Shown here piece after piece: positions 32,505-41,322 of a DNA stretch of 64,000 nucleotides. The DNA comes from RGIG5579 sp045541915 (GTDB lineage: Bacteria > Bacillota > Clostridia > Oscillospirales > SIG627), in the NCBI GenBank assembly GCA_045541915.1, contig JAZQJZ010000039.1:33740-97739 (forward strand). The letters are read 5' to 3'. Position 1 is the stretch's first letter; each line of letters starts with the position of its first letter. The translations under genes and the position numbers were made by a program. Under the pieces are notes generated by a model. The model was not told the origin of the DNA. It did not search any database and saw only the letters and a program-made list of their open reading frames with translations.

Positions 32505-34355
32505 TCAGTTTTCGTATTCCACTTCCAGAAGAAGGGTGCTTTGGGGTGAAAATTCCGTGTGAAGTAGGATCTTATCCCCGGCAAGGGTACCTTCGGCTCC
32601 CAAAAGAGAAAAGGACCGTGCCTTTTTCGGCAGCGTGATCTCAAAATCAAAAACGGGATCCAGAGAATGGTTCTGGAACAGAACCACGTGCCGGTTTTCC
32701 TTTTTCGCGCAAATGGAATAAAGCTCCGTGTAGCCTACAATGGCAGGGAAAGGATTTTCAAAGAAGGAAACCAGCTGCCTTCCTCTTTCGTAGGAGCAAA
32801 GGATCGGAGACCCCTCTCCCACGGCGGTGCCGTCAAAATTCAGTACCAGAAAATTCTTGTAGGTAAAGCTTGCCACCTGGCCGGTGCTGTATCGGCTTTG
32901 TACCGTTGCACCGTCCTTTAAGGCAAGGCTCTTCCATTCTGCCTCCTTACCCAGGTATTTGAAAGGTACGCTTTCATCGGCAAAGGCCTCCCAGGCAGGC
33001 TGGGGGGCGGTGCCGATCACCTTGGCGATTCCGGTATCAATGCCTTTTCCCTGCAGGAGAAGGGCCGCCGGAAGATCCAAAACCACCTTTTTATGCTTTG
33101 GCTCAAAATAGAGGGCGTCAGAGCCGAATACCATAGCAAAATCACTTTCACCGTCATACAAAACGGGAATGGCCTGGCAGGCAAGAAGCGCGGCAGCCTT
33201 GGAAAAATAAGAGCGCATCACCGCCTCCTCCCCCACAAAGGCTTCGGGGAAGACGGTATTTTCCAGTCGGTCCTTCGGACGGTAGACCCTCACGCCGCAA
33301 GGGATGGCTCCCTCAAAGGCTCCCTCCAGCTTTTCGTAAAGGGGAAGGTTGCGGCAGTGGATCTTGTGATACTGCTTTTCGTAACGGGGAGAGGAATGAT
33401 AGTCAAAGAGATATTTTAGGCTGGGAATGCCCGAAGCGTGCATGGCAATGTCAAAATTTTCCACCAGCATCGCCGGGGTATTGTAACAGGCTCTGGGATA
33501 GGAATCTGCCTCGGCAAAGATCTCGATTTCTTCTCCCTTGCACCAGGCGATCTGGTTCCGGGCATTTTCGATCACCGCCGAAAGGCGCTGACCCTTGAAG
33601 CGTTGCCGTTTCACCGTCACCCAATAGGGGGCACCGGTCAAGCGGAAGAAGGGCTTTGTGCTTCCGGCTAAAATCCGAGAAAGCTCGATGGGGCTTACGC
33701 CCTCCAGATCCCAGGAGGTAAAGCCTGCGCAAAAGCCCACGCGGATCTGGGGACAAACCTGGTCTACTGCTTCTCTTGTCTTGCGGCAAAAGTCGCGGAG
33801 GGTGTTTCCCATCACCTTCAAATACGCATCCCTTTGGGGATTTTTGCCGCCGGTGAAGATTTTGGAAAGATCGGGATCCTGGCCCAGCTCCTCCCGGAGA
33901 AGCTTTAAGTGGCGCGGACAAAAGCATCCGATTCCCGGCCGCACCGAGAGACAGAGCTCATCGTCCAGCATCAAAAGAGACGGCTTTTTTTGGGCAATGT
34001 CCTTCACCCAGGTCAAAAAGGCTAAAACGAAATCCGGATCCTCGGGACAGAAGGCGTCCATCTCTTGGCTTTTTCCCTCCAGGGAATGGATCCGGGTCCA
34101 GGAGCACGCTTCAAAGGAAAGGGGAGAGCCGAACCCGAGAGAGGAGATCCAAACGCCCGCTTCCAGTCCGTTCTCTTCAAAATAGCGCAGGTTTTCCTCC
34201 AGGGTTTCCAGTCCCTTTCCCCGGGAAAAAAGCGCTTCGCGCCCCAGGGCGATCCAAACGCGTCCGGCCTTGGCTTTTTTGATCATATCCAAATAGAGGG
34301 GACGGGTTTTTTCATTTAAGGTGGAATTCATCAAGGGAAGTGCAGGCTGTAGCAT
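32505..34355 (-). CDS. Glycosidase-like TIM-barrel protein of unknown family
   Basis: 616 residues, family not recognised. The first 380 or so read as a (beta/alpha)8 barrel: RVWIALGREALFSRG, VWISSLGFG, SLLMLDDELCLSV (a DDE strand end, about 125-131), CFCPRHLKLLREELG, VGFCAGFTSWDLEGV and EIEIFAEADSYPR (second acidic strand end). This is the arrangement of beta-galactosidase/GH-A-like proteins, followed by a Rossmann-like trimerisation-type domain (AALLACQAIPVLYDGES...) and a C-terminal beta-sandwich. No signal peptide. The ATG at 34355 follows AGGAGG. It lies 44 bp behind an EamA transporter gene, so the two may share a transcript and a substrate. Confidence 0.6.
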   Translation of the reverse strand: MLQPALPLMNSTLNEKTRPLYLDMIKKAKAGRVWIALGREALFSRGKGLETLEENLRYFEENGLEAGVWISSLGFGSPLSFEACSWTRIHSLEGKSQEMDAFCPEDPDFVLAFLTWVKDIAQKKPSLLMLDDELCLSVRPGIGCFCPRHLKLLREELGQDPDLSKIFTGGKNPQRDAYLKVMGNTLRDFCRKTREAVDQVCPQIRVGFCAGFTSWDLEGVSPIELSRILAGSTKPFFRLTGAPYWVTVKRQRFKGQRLSAVIENARNQIAWCKGEEIEIFAEADSYPRACYNTPAMLVENFDIAMHASGIPSLKYLFDYHSSPRYEKQYHKIHCRNLPLYEKLEGAFEGAIPCGVRVYRPKDRLENTVFPEAFVGEEAVMRSYFSKAAALLACQAIPVLYDGESDFAMVFGSDALYFEPKHKKVVLDLPAALLLQGKGIDTGIAKVIGTAPQPAWEAFADESVPFKYLGKEAEWKSLALKDGATVQSRYSTGQVASFTYKNFLVLNFDGTAVGEGSPILCSYERGRQLVSFFENPFPAIVGYTELYSICAKKENRHVVLFQNHSLDPVFDFEITLPKKARSFSLLGAEGTLAGDKILLHTEFSPQSTLLLEVEYEN

Positions 34356-34399
34356 AAAAAAACCTCCTGGTTCCATAAAAAATCAGATTTTATCTAACT

Positions 34400-35257
34400 T
34401 TAAAGATTCATCAACACAACGGAAACTGTGCCCAGCAAAAGGCCGAGAATCTGTTTTTTCGAAAGGGGCTCCTTGTAAACAAAAAGAGAAAGGCAGCCGG
34501 CAAGGAGGATTCCGCCGCCGGAAATCACCGGAAACATAATAGAGGCGCTCATTCCCCGGGACACCAGAAGCATCACGAACAAATTGGTCATGCCGTTGGC
34601 CACGCCGGAAAGGATCATAGGAAGGATGCCGCACTGCAAGGAAAACTTCTGCTCCTCCCGGTTTTCCCGGAGAAAGCTGACCAAAAAGAAGAACAGAGAT
34701 AAAATGGCAAGGGCCAGGATCATAAATTCACTTTTATACTGTCCACCGAATCGGATCTGCTGGGAGGTTTGCACCGCGGAGCAAAAGCCGTTTCCTAAAA
34801 AGGCCAGAAGCGCATACAAAATCCACTTGGGGGTTATTTTGGTGCCGCCCTTTGTTTCATTCACAAGGAACAGGCTGATGCACAGAAAAACAAGGCCGAT
34901 CCCCAAAAAAAGACTGACGGATTCATTTAAAAATAAAATGCCGTAACAGGTGGGGATGATCAAAGAATAAGAGGTGGCAAGGGCCGTCAGAGAAAGAGGA
35001 CCTTCCTGAATGGCAAAAAAGGAAAACAGAACTGCAGAGCCGTAGGAGGCGGCAAAGGCTAGAATATAAGGAAATAGCGCCGGATCAAAGGAAAAGCCAC
35101 CCTTGTCGGTGCAGAGAAAGAAGATTCCGGCACTGAAAGTGGTCATGGCATTGAATAAAAAGACCCCGGCCTTTTTTGCTTTCAGCTGATACTGCTTTTT
35201 GGAAACGGATTGAATCAAAGAAGAGAACATGACCAGAATCAATAAGAGAACGTTCAT
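34400..35257 (-). CDS. EamA/DMT-superfamily transporter
   Basis: 285 residues with about ten membrane helices arranged as two five-helix EamA repeats. The end of the first repeat has AIQEGPLSLTALATSYSLIIPTCYGILFLNE (split here by the helix packing), and the second has the equivalent VSRGMSASIMFPVISGGGILLAG...FVYKEPLSKKQ, where the conserved E-x-L/P-x-S/K repeat signature is visible. Drug/metabolite family members move sugars, amino acids or nucleotides. The glycosidase-like gene follows on the same strand, so a sugar substrate is plausible. ATG after GAGGTGAAACG. Confidence 0.85.
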   Translation of the reverse strand: MNVLLLILVMFSSLIQSVSKKQYQLKAKKAGVFLFNAMTTFSAGIFFLCTDKGGFSFDPALFPYILAFAASYGSAVLFSFFAIQEGPLSLTALATSYSLIIPTCYGILFLNESVSLFLGIGLVFLCISLFLVNETKGGTKITPKWILYALLAFLGNGFCSAVQTSQQIRFGGQYKSEFMILALAILSLFFFLVSFLRENREEQKFSLQCGILPMILSGVANGMTNLFVMLLVSRGMSASIMFPVISGGGILLAGCLSLFVYKEPLSKKQILGLLLGTVSVVLMNL

Positions 35258-35409
35258 CGTTTCACCTCATTTTTGTTTGCCCGGACGGCGCGACCTGTCT
35301 TTGTTTTTGCAAACATTTTGCAAGGCTTGTCTGTTTGATGATATCTTATTAAAAGTTTTGGAAAAAGTCCAGTGTTTTTCTTCTTTTTTTTTCAAAAAAA
35401 TGAAAAAAG

Positions 35410-35450
35410 GAAAAAGCCTCGACTGCGATAGGACAGTCGAGGCTTTTTTT
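35410..35450. terminator. pfp terminator (bidirectional)
   Basis: AAAAAGCCTCGACTG, 8-nt loop, CAGTCGAGGCTTTTTTT. Confidence 0.92.
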
Positions 35451-35461
35451 GATAGGGGGAT

Positions 35462-37123
35462 TTATTTTCCCTGCTCCAGGGCAAGGGTAACGGTGGTGGC
35501 GTCGCACACCTCGGCCGGGCCGTAGTACTGAATGGCACCGGGATAAACATAGCAGGTGTTTTCGCTCCATTCCTGGCGGCGAGCTTCAAAATAACGGAAG
35601 GGCTTTCCGTCCAGTTCCACCAGGGCCTTCTTGATTACAGGCTTGTCTTCGCCGTGTCTTCTTTCCATATTCATCATCTTGGTGATGGGCATACCGCCGG
35701 CGATCCAGCTTTCGGCAGGCTGGGAAAGATTGGAGATCTTGGAAAGATAGCCGGTATAACCGTACTGAATGAGCATAAAGGCATTGTAGCCCAAGGAGTA
35801 GCAGTAATCGGAGTCAAAGTTGGAGGGGAATGCACAGCGTCCTTCATAGCCCAGGAAGTGGTGCAGAGGGCTGAATTTGCCATTGTAGGTTCCCTTTGCC
35901 TTTCTGGCGGCAAGGTTTTCCTTTACCATAGCGGAGAAGAGCTTTTCGGATTCAATGAGAGAAACCTGCACGTTGCCGTGGGGGTCTCGTTCCAAAAACA
36001 GCTGCTGCTGAATGGCCTGGGGCAGAATGGCAAAGACCTCCATGGATTCCTTGGTCAGACCCTTCTGAATGAAACTATATTTTGCTTCCCAGGAAGGAAG
36101 AGCGTTAAAGTCATCTGCGTTCTTTCCGGCCAGAAGCTCGTTGATCTCGTGGATCAGAACGGAAAATTCCGGAACAAATTCCACCACGCCTTCGGGAATG
36201 AGAGCCACACCGTAGTTCATTCCCTTTGCGGCTCTGTCAGCCACGGAGGAGGCCAAAATATCGGTGATCTGGGCAAGGGACATTTTCTTTTCTGCCACTT
36301 CCTCCGAGATCAGACAAACGTTGGGCTGGGTCTGGAGGGCACATTCCAGTGCCACGTGAGAGGCACTGCGGCCCATCACCTTTACAAAGTGCCAGTACTT
36401 CTTGGCGCTCTTGGCGTCTCTTTCAATGTTGCCGATGATCTCGCTATAGGTCTTGGTGGCGGTATCAAAGCCAAAGGAGCATTCAATGTCCTCGTTTTTT
36501 AAGTCGCCGTCAATGGTCTTGGGGCAACCGATCACCTGAACACCGGCATTCTTTGCGGCAAAATACTCTGCCAGAACAGCGGCATTGGTATTGGAGTCGT
36601 CACCGCCGGTGATCACCAGTGCGGTGATACCGTGCTTTTTGCAAACCTCGGCCACGATGGCAAACTGCTCCTGGGTTTCCAATTTGGTTCTGCCGGAGCC
36701 GATGATATCAAAGCCACCGGTATTTCTGTATTGATCAATGAAAGCATCGTCAAACACAACAAAATCGTCTTCGATCAGTCCGCTGGGGCCGCCCTTGAAG
36801 CCGTAGAGCACATTTTCCTTGTTGGTCTTTTTCAGGGCGTCGTAGAGACCGCAAATCACGTTATGTCCGCCGGGGGCCTGGCCGCCGGAAAGGATCACGC
36901 CCACTACCTGCTTTTTATCCTCAGAGGTGTATTTACCCTTCTGGAAGGTGATCTCCTTTTTGCCATAGGTGTTGGGGAAGAGGGCCTTGATCTTGTCCTG
37001 ATCGGCAACGCTCTGAGTAGGAGCGCCTTCCTTTACACAGATCTCGCCAACACCGCCTGTGAGCATTCCGGGGAGCTTCGGCTGATAGGCATATCTTTGT
37101 TGCTGTAAAGATGAAATTTTCAT
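35462..37123 (-). CDS. pfp: Diphosphate-dependent 6-phosphofructokinase
   Basis: 553 residues, the long PPi-PFK type that phosphorylates fructose 6-phosphate with PPi, reversibly. Seen: VGVILSGGQAPGGHNVICG (PPi/phosphate loop), TGGDDSNTN (173-180), where the second Asp is the residue that excludes ATP, PKTIDGDLKN (201-210) with the catalytic Asp and the Lys typical of PPi enzymes, and MGRSASHVALECAL. The length and the helical insert match the plant-beta/clostridial group. The ATG at 37123 has AAAGGAG ahead. In this anaerobe it feeds pyruvate to NifJ while saving ATP. Own promoter and terminator. Confidence 0.95.
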   Translation of the reverse strand: MKISSLQQQRYAYQPKLPGMLTGGVGEICVKEGAPTQSVADQDKIKALFPNTYGKKEITFQKGKYTSEDKKQVVGVILSGGQAPGGHNVICGLYDALKKTNKENVLYGFKGGPSGLIEDDFVVFDDAFIDQYRNTGGFDIIGSGRTKLETQEQFAIVAEVCKKHGITALVITGGDDSNTNAAVLAEYFAAKNAGVQVIGCPKTIDGDLKNEDIECSFGFDTATKTYSEIIGNIERDAKSAKKYWHFVKVMGRSASHVALECALQTQPNVCLISEEVAEKKMSLAQITDILASSVADRAAKGMNYGVALIPEGVVEFVPEFSVLIHEINELLAGKNADDFNALPSWEAKYSFIQKGLTKESMEVFAILPQAIQQQLFLERDPHGNVQVSLIESEKLFSAMVKENLAARKAKGTYNGKFSPLHHFLGYEGRCAFPSNFDSDYCYSLGYNAFMLIQYGYTGYLSKISNLSQPAESWIAGGMPITKMMNMERRHGEDKPVIKKALVELDGKPFRYFEARRQEWSENTCYVYPGAIQYYGPAEVCDATTVTLALEQGK

Positions 37124-37159
37124 ATTCAAACTCCTTTGCATTTTGATTTCACACACAGC

Positions 37160-37188
37160 GTATTTTAATACATTTTGTCGTCAAAGTA
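37160..37188 (-). promoter_or_regulatory. pfp promoter
   Basis: TTTACT, 17-bp spacer, TAAAAT on the minus strand. Confidence 0.6.
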
Positions 37189-37250
37189 AAGACTTTGGGG
37201 AAAAAAAGACAAAGTTTTCCCAAAGGGAAGCAGCATTTTTTGTTTTTTTA

Positions 37251-37279
37251 TTGCAAGCTGGTGAATTTTCCCTTATAAT
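37251..37279 (+). promoter_or_regulatory. Intact promoter ahead of a gene remnant
   Basis: TTGCAA, 17-bp spacer, perfect TATAAT, followed by AAGGAG and an ATG at 37313. Confidence 0.7.
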
Positions 37280-37312
37280 ACAGAAAAACAGTTGTCACAA
37301 AGGAGATTTGGA

Positions 37313-37455
37313 ATGAAGAGAAAGTATGACGTGGCGGCCTTTGTCTGGCCGGCGTATACCGGAGATGAGCCGCGCACCCGGATCTTTTGCCGGATAACCT
37401 CCATGGCTACGGATATCTGGAGGCGGTTAAAGATGTCTTTTTGACCGAAGAGTGA
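37313..37455 (+). pseudogene. Remnant of a WbsX/GH99-like gene with an internal deletion
   Basis: The first 25 codons read MKRKYDVAAFVWPAYTGDEP and RTRIF, which is how WbsX-type (GH99-like) proteins begin. The frame then runs into unrelated codons and stops at 37442. In the next frame over, LPDNLHGYGYLEAVKDVFL and TEE-stop ends at 37455, which reads like the C-terminus of the same kind of protein. About 1 kb or more of the middle therefore seems to have been deleted, joining head to tail out of frame. Promoter, ribosome site and downstream terminators are all still in place. A real 43-residue protein is possible but less likely. Confidence 0.55.
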
Positions 37456-37500
37456 AGCCGGAACCCATTCAAAAAAATGCAAACGGTTTTTCATAAAAAC

Positions 37501-37528
37501 AAAAAAGCACTCATTTGAGTGCTTTTTT
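37501..37528. terminator. Terminator (GCACTC/GAGTGC type) after the gene remnant
   Basis: AAAAAAGCACTC-ATTT-GAGTGCTTTTTT. Confidence 0.88.
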
Positions 37529-37552
37529 GTTGCCTGACGGAAAAGATATATA

Positions 37553-37582
37553 AAAAATCCTCGGATCATTCCGAGGATTTTT
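37553..37582. terminator. Terminator of the MATE gene
   Basis: AAAAATCCTCGG, 6-nt loop, CCGAGGATTTTT. The string TGACGGAAAAGATAT lies on each side of it (37535 and 37586). Confidence 0.85.
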
Positions 37583-37610
37583 GTGTGACGGAAAAGATAT
37601 TTCTTCCTTT

Positions 37611-38999
37611 TCAAGGAGAGGTCAGGTGCTGGATCCAAGTGCCGCTGCGGATCAGACACGAGCCTACGATGCACTTGATCAAATCGGTGCTGTTGCAAAT
37701 GGCGTAAATGGCCAAAAAGGGAAAGCTTGTAAAGCGGCTGAGCAAAAAGGAGATGGGCAGATACAAAAACCAAATGGAGCCGCAATCAAACAGGGTGGTC
37801 AAGGCGGTTTTCCCCCCTGCCCGCAGGGTGAAGTAAATCGGGAAGCTGTATGCTTGCAAGGGCATCAGTACTGCTGAGACCAAAATGGTCTGGGTCGCCA
37901 GATGCCGCACCTGCTCCGTGGTATTGTAAAGGGCGGGGAACAGTCCGGACAGACAAATCACCACGCCCCCGAAGACAACGCCGGAGAAAGCCGCCAAAGC
38001 TGTCATTTTCCGGTTGGTGTCCATCAGCTCATGGGTGGAACGGCGGGCGCCCAGCATTTGTCCCATAAAAATGCCCACGGTGTTGCCCAGCGATCGGAAT
38101 ACCACCGCCGCCAGATTGTAAATGGTGGAAGAAATGCTCATTGCCGGTACCACATCCAAGGCACAGGTGGAGTAGCATTGGTTGACGAAAGCCATACCGA
38201 TGGTCCAGAAAAATTCGTTGAGCAAAAGGGGCATGCCCTTTTTGACGATGGCTCGGAGCAGCCCTCTTGGAATGTGCGCAGATCGGAAAAGATCTTTGGT
38301 GTAGGGGCAATGCTCCGTATGGGTGTGGGACCAGATCATCACGATTGCCATTTCCACATACCGGGATAAAACAGTTGCCAGTGCTGCGCCCTTCACTCCC
38401 ATCGCCGGTGCGCCGAAGTGACCGAAAATCAAAATGTAGTTAAACACCAGATTGACAAGGGTGGCGATCACGCCTGCCACCATGGGCGGAGTGGGTTTGC
38501 CGCATTCCCGAAGGGTGCCGGCATAGGCATTGGTGATGGCAAAGGGGATCATACCCCAGAGCATCAGAAACAGATATTCCCGTCCGGCCGCCAGGGTTTC
38601 GGCGGCAAGCTGAGGATTGCCCTCGCCGGTAAGATACAGACCGATCAGAGGAGAAGCCAGAAAATAAAAGGCAAAGCCGGCGATCACCGACAAAATGCCG
38701 CACAGGATCAATTTGAAGCGCAAGGTATATCGAATGCCCTGGTTGTCGCCGCTTCCTCGGAACTGCGTGGTGAAAATACCCGCTCCGGCGGCGGCACCGA
38801 ACATACAGATATTAAAGATAAACATCAAATTGTTGTTTACGATGGTCACACCGCTGATCTGTGCGGTTGACAACTGCCCAACCATAATATTATCAAGCAT
38901 TGCCACAAAGTTCGTGATGGCATTTTGAATGATAATCGGTAGGGCTACCGCGAAGATCCGGCCGTAAAATGCCCGATCTCCCACATAGCGCTTTAACAT
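37611..38999 (-). CDS. MATE-family efflux transporter
   Basis: 462 residues, about 12 membrane helices in two homologous halves. The N-terminal half has FAVALPIIIQNAITNFVAMLD and NIMVGQLST, with QISGVTIVNN, the start expected of the MATE (DinF/NorM-like) families; the second half has GMPLLLNEFFWTIGMAFVNQ and VFRSLGNTVGIFMGQMLGA. Such proteins export cationic drugs or flavonoid-like compounds with Na+ or H+. It begins 12 bp after the sodium symporter gene, with which it is probably co-transcribed. Substrate not predictable. Confidence 0.93.
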   Translation of the reverse strand: MLKRYVGDRAFYGRIFAVALPIIIQNAITNFVAMLDNIMVGQLSTAQISGVTIVNNNLMFIFNICMFGAAAGAGIFTTQFRGSGDNQGIRYTLRFKLILCGILSVIAGFAFYFLASPLIGLYLTGEGNPQLAAETLAAGREYLFLMLWGMIPFAITNAYAGTLRECGKPTPPMVAGVIATLVNLVFNYILIFGHFGAPAMGVKGAALATVLSRYVEMAIVMIWSHTHTEHCPYTKDLFRSAHIPRGLLRAIVKKGMPLLLNEFFWTIGMAFVNQCYSTCALDVVPAMSISSTIYNLAAVVFRSLGNTVGIFMGQMLGARRSTHELMDTNRKMTALAAFSGVVFGGVVICLSGLFPALYNTTEQVRHLATQTILVSAVLMPLQAYSFPIYFTLRAGGKTALTTLFDCGSIWFLYLPISFLLSRFTSFPFLAIYAICNSTDLIKCIVGSCLIRSGTWIQHLTSP

Positions 39000-39011
39000 A
39001 TCAAATTCCTT

Positions 39012-40349
39012 TTACTTCCATTTGAAATGAATCAGACCTACAATGTAGATCACAATGATTGCCGCGGGAACGAAATAGCAAAAGATGGGCTTCATCCAGT
39101 TTTTCACTTTCAGCCCCTTGCCCGCATTGGCTTCGGCAACGAACTGCTTCCAGCCCCAGCCATAACGCTTGTTGCAGCAGAACGCAACGAAGAGAAGAGA
39201 GCCGAGGGGAAGGAGATTGTTGGAAACCATAAAATCCCACAGATCCAGCCAGGCACTGCCTTCTGCAAAGGGTTGGAATTGGAAGAGGCTGTAGCCCAAA
39301 GCAGTGGTGGTGGAGGTGATGGCAATGACAATGGCGCAAACCATGCTTCCCCGGGGTCTGCTCCAACCGGTCAATTCGCGAACGCAAGCCAAAATATTCT
39401 CAAATACCGCCAAAATGGTCGACATTGAGGCGAAGATCATAAACAGAAAGAAAACAGAGCCCCAAATTCTTCCGCCTTGCATATTGTTAAACACCGTTGC
39501 CATGGTGTCAAAGAGAAGGCCGGGACCTGCGGTCACTTCCATATCATAGGTAAAGCAAGCAGGGAAAATGATAAATCCCGCGGTTACGGCAACGAAGATA
39601 TCCAAAATGATCACGTTGATGGATTCTCCCATCAGGGAGCGTTTTTTGTCAATATAACTGCCGAAGATCGCCATGGATCCAATGCCGAGGCTCAAGGAGA
39701 AGAAGGATTGGTTCATAGCGCCAACGATCACGGCCGGTGTCAGTTTTTTCACGTCGGGCAGAAGATAAAACTTCAGGCCTTCCGCCGCGCCGGGCATGGT
39801 GGCGCTGTTGATTGCCAAGATCAGCATAAGCCCCAAAAGAGCCACCATCATATATTTGGTGACGCGCTCCAGGCCGCCTTGAAGGTTAAAACTGACAATG
39901 GCAAAGCCGATCACCACCACAAGGATCATAAAGGTCATATTTACTCCGGGCTCGGCAATCATTTTGGCAAAGCCCAGATCCTCGGACTGACCGGTAACAA
40001 AACGGTAGAAGTAATACATGATCCAGCCGGAAACCACGGTATAAAAGGACATAAGACAAACGTTGCCAAACAGAGCAAAGTAGCCGTGAAGATGCCATTT
40101 TTGACCCGGTTTTTCCAGCTTCTGATACATCCGAACGGGACTTGCCTGAGCCGCTCTGCCCAGAGAAAACTCCATGGTCATAACGGGAAGGCCCAAAAAG
40201 AGCATACAAATAAAATAAACCAAAACAAAACTGCCGCCGCCGTACTGCCCCGCCATCCAGGGAAATTTCCAAACGTTGCCACAGCCAATGGCGCAACCTG
40301 CGCTTAACAGAATAAATCCCAAACGGGAGGATAACCTCTCACGATTCAT
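39012..40349 (-). CDS. Neurotransmitter:sodium symporter family (NSS/SNF) transporter
   Basis: 445 residues, 11-12 helices, bacterial LeuT/MhsT-like. The N-terminal signature is SRLGFILLSAGCAIGCGNVWKFP, in which the Gly-Asn-Val-Trp-Lys/Arg-Phe-Pro stretch forms part of the substrate and Na+ sites; GGGSFVLVYFICMLFLGLPV follows. TM6 and TM8 counterparts are NQSFFSLSLGIGSMAIFGSY and FASMSTILAVFENILA. These proteins import amino acids with sodium. First gene of a pair with the MATE transporter; strong promoter. Ribosome site AAAGGT. Confidence 0.95.
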   Translation of the reverse strand: MNRERLSSRLGFILLSAGCAIGCGNVWKFPWMAGQYGGGSFVLVYFICMLFLGLPVMTMEFSLGRAAQASPVRMYQKLEKPGQKWHLHGYFALFGNVCLMSFYTVVSGWIMYYFYRFVTGQSEDLGFAKMIAEPGVNMTFMILVVVIGFAIVSFNLQGGLERVTKYMMVALLGLMLILAINSATMPGAAEGLKFYLLPDVKKLTPAVIVGAMNQSFFSLSLGIGSMAIFGSYIDKKRSLMGESINVIILDIFVAVTAGFIIFPACFTYDMEVTAGPGLLFDTMATVFNNMQGGRIWGSVFFLFMIFASMSTILAVFENILACVRELTGWSRPRGSMVCAIVIAITSTTTALGYSLFQFQPFAEGSAWLDLWDFMVSNNLLPLGSLLFVAFCCNKRYGWGWKQFVAEANAGKGLKVKNWMKPIFCYFVPAAIIVIYIVGLIHFKWK

Positions 40350-40391
40350 AAAAAATACCTTTCTTTGCTAAGATGGGAAAAACCAAAGAGC

Positions 40392-40420
40392 ATTGTACCC
40401 AAAATCCCTCCATTTGTCAA
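40392..40420 (-). promoter_or_regulatory. Promoter of the NSS-MATE pair
   Basis: Perfect TTGACA, 17-bp spacer, TACAAT on the minus strand. Confidence 0.8.
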
Positions 40421-40478
40421 AAGAAATCATAAAAACCGTCTTTTTTTGTTTGACTGTTGAAAACCCGCTTTGCTTCAA

Positions 40479-40516
40479 AAAAATATCCCAAGTCATCTGA
40501 CTTGGGATATTTTTGC
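40479..40516. terminator. Terminator of the dehydrogenase-nagB operon
   Basis: AAAAATATCCCAAGTCA, 2-nt loop, TGACTTGGGATATTTTT. Confidence 0.85.
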
Positions 40517-40565
40517 AAATTGCCCCGCCTTGGTGCGGCTCTGCAGGACATCTTTTTTCTCTTTT

Positions 40566-41297
40566 TTAAAACTTGATCACGTCTGCGGCGCTTTCCCGAT
40601 CGATCCAAAGGGTCCAGTCCGGATGGGTACGCAAAATGGTACCGGGATAGTGTTTGCTTACAGGCTGGGTCAGGGTCTGTTCCACTGCCCAAGCCTTCAC
40701 CTTGTGGGGAACGCAGGAGATCAGTTTCTTGCAGGACATGATCTGAAAGACGGTCATGGAAACGGCCTTCTTGGGAACCTCATCCAGGGTGGCAAACCAG
40801 CCCTCGCCCATCTGCTGCTTTTTGCAGCGCTCGTCCAGATCCACCACAATGTAAGCCTCCTTGGTATCAATGTTGGCAGGGGGATCGTTGAAGGCAATGT
40901 GAGAATTTTCGCCGATGCCGATCAGACCGATATCAATGGGAAGACGGCGGATCTGGGCGGTCAATTCTGCGATCCCCTCCGGGGTACCGTCCACGAAATG
41001 CACGGCCTTTAAGGGCAAGGGGAGAAGGGAGATGAATCTCTCCTGAAGATACTTCCGAAAGCTTGCCGGGTGGGTGATGGGAAGATCCACATATTCATCC
41101 AAATGGAACATTTCCACCTTGGTCCAATCCACATCCTCCTTCACCAGGGCAGAGAGGGTCTCAAATTGAGAAGCGCCGGTGGAAAGGGCAATTCTGGCAT
41201 AGCCCTGCTTTTGAATACATTGGCGAAGGGCAAGAGCGGTCTCTCTTGCGGCGCTCTTTCCCAATTGGCTTGCATTGTCACAAATTCTGATTTCCAT
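40566..41297 (-). CDS. nagB: Glucosamine-6-phosphate deaminase
   Basis: 243 residues of the NagB family, converting glucosamine 6-phosphate to fructose 6-phosphate and ammonia. Seen: LSTGASQFETLSAL (phosphate loop), VEMFHLDEYVDLP (catalytic Asp), LIGIGENSHIAFNDPP (family GIGxxxHIAFNEP with the ring-opening His), AVSMTVFQIMSC. Substitutions at GENS in place of GxDG suggest a divergent member. It follows the Gfo/Idh/MocA dehydrogenase by 25 bp and shares its AraC-facing promoter, which points to catabolism of an amino sugar. The product enters glycolysis at the PFP step. Confidence 0.9.
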   Translation of the reverse strand: MEIRICDNASQLGKSAARETALALRQCIQKQGYARIALSTGASQFETLSALVKEDVDWTKVEMFHLDEYVDLPITHPASFRKYLQERFISLLPLPLKAVHFVDGTPEGIAELTAQIRRLPIDIGLIGIGENSHIAFNDPPANIDTKEAYIVVDLDERCKKQQMGEGWFATLDEVPKKAVSMTVFQIMSCKKLISCVPHKVKAWAVEQTLTQPVSKHYPGTILRTHPDWTLWIDRESAADVIKF

Positions 41298-41322
41298 TTT
41301 TTATTACCTCACTTTTTCTATT

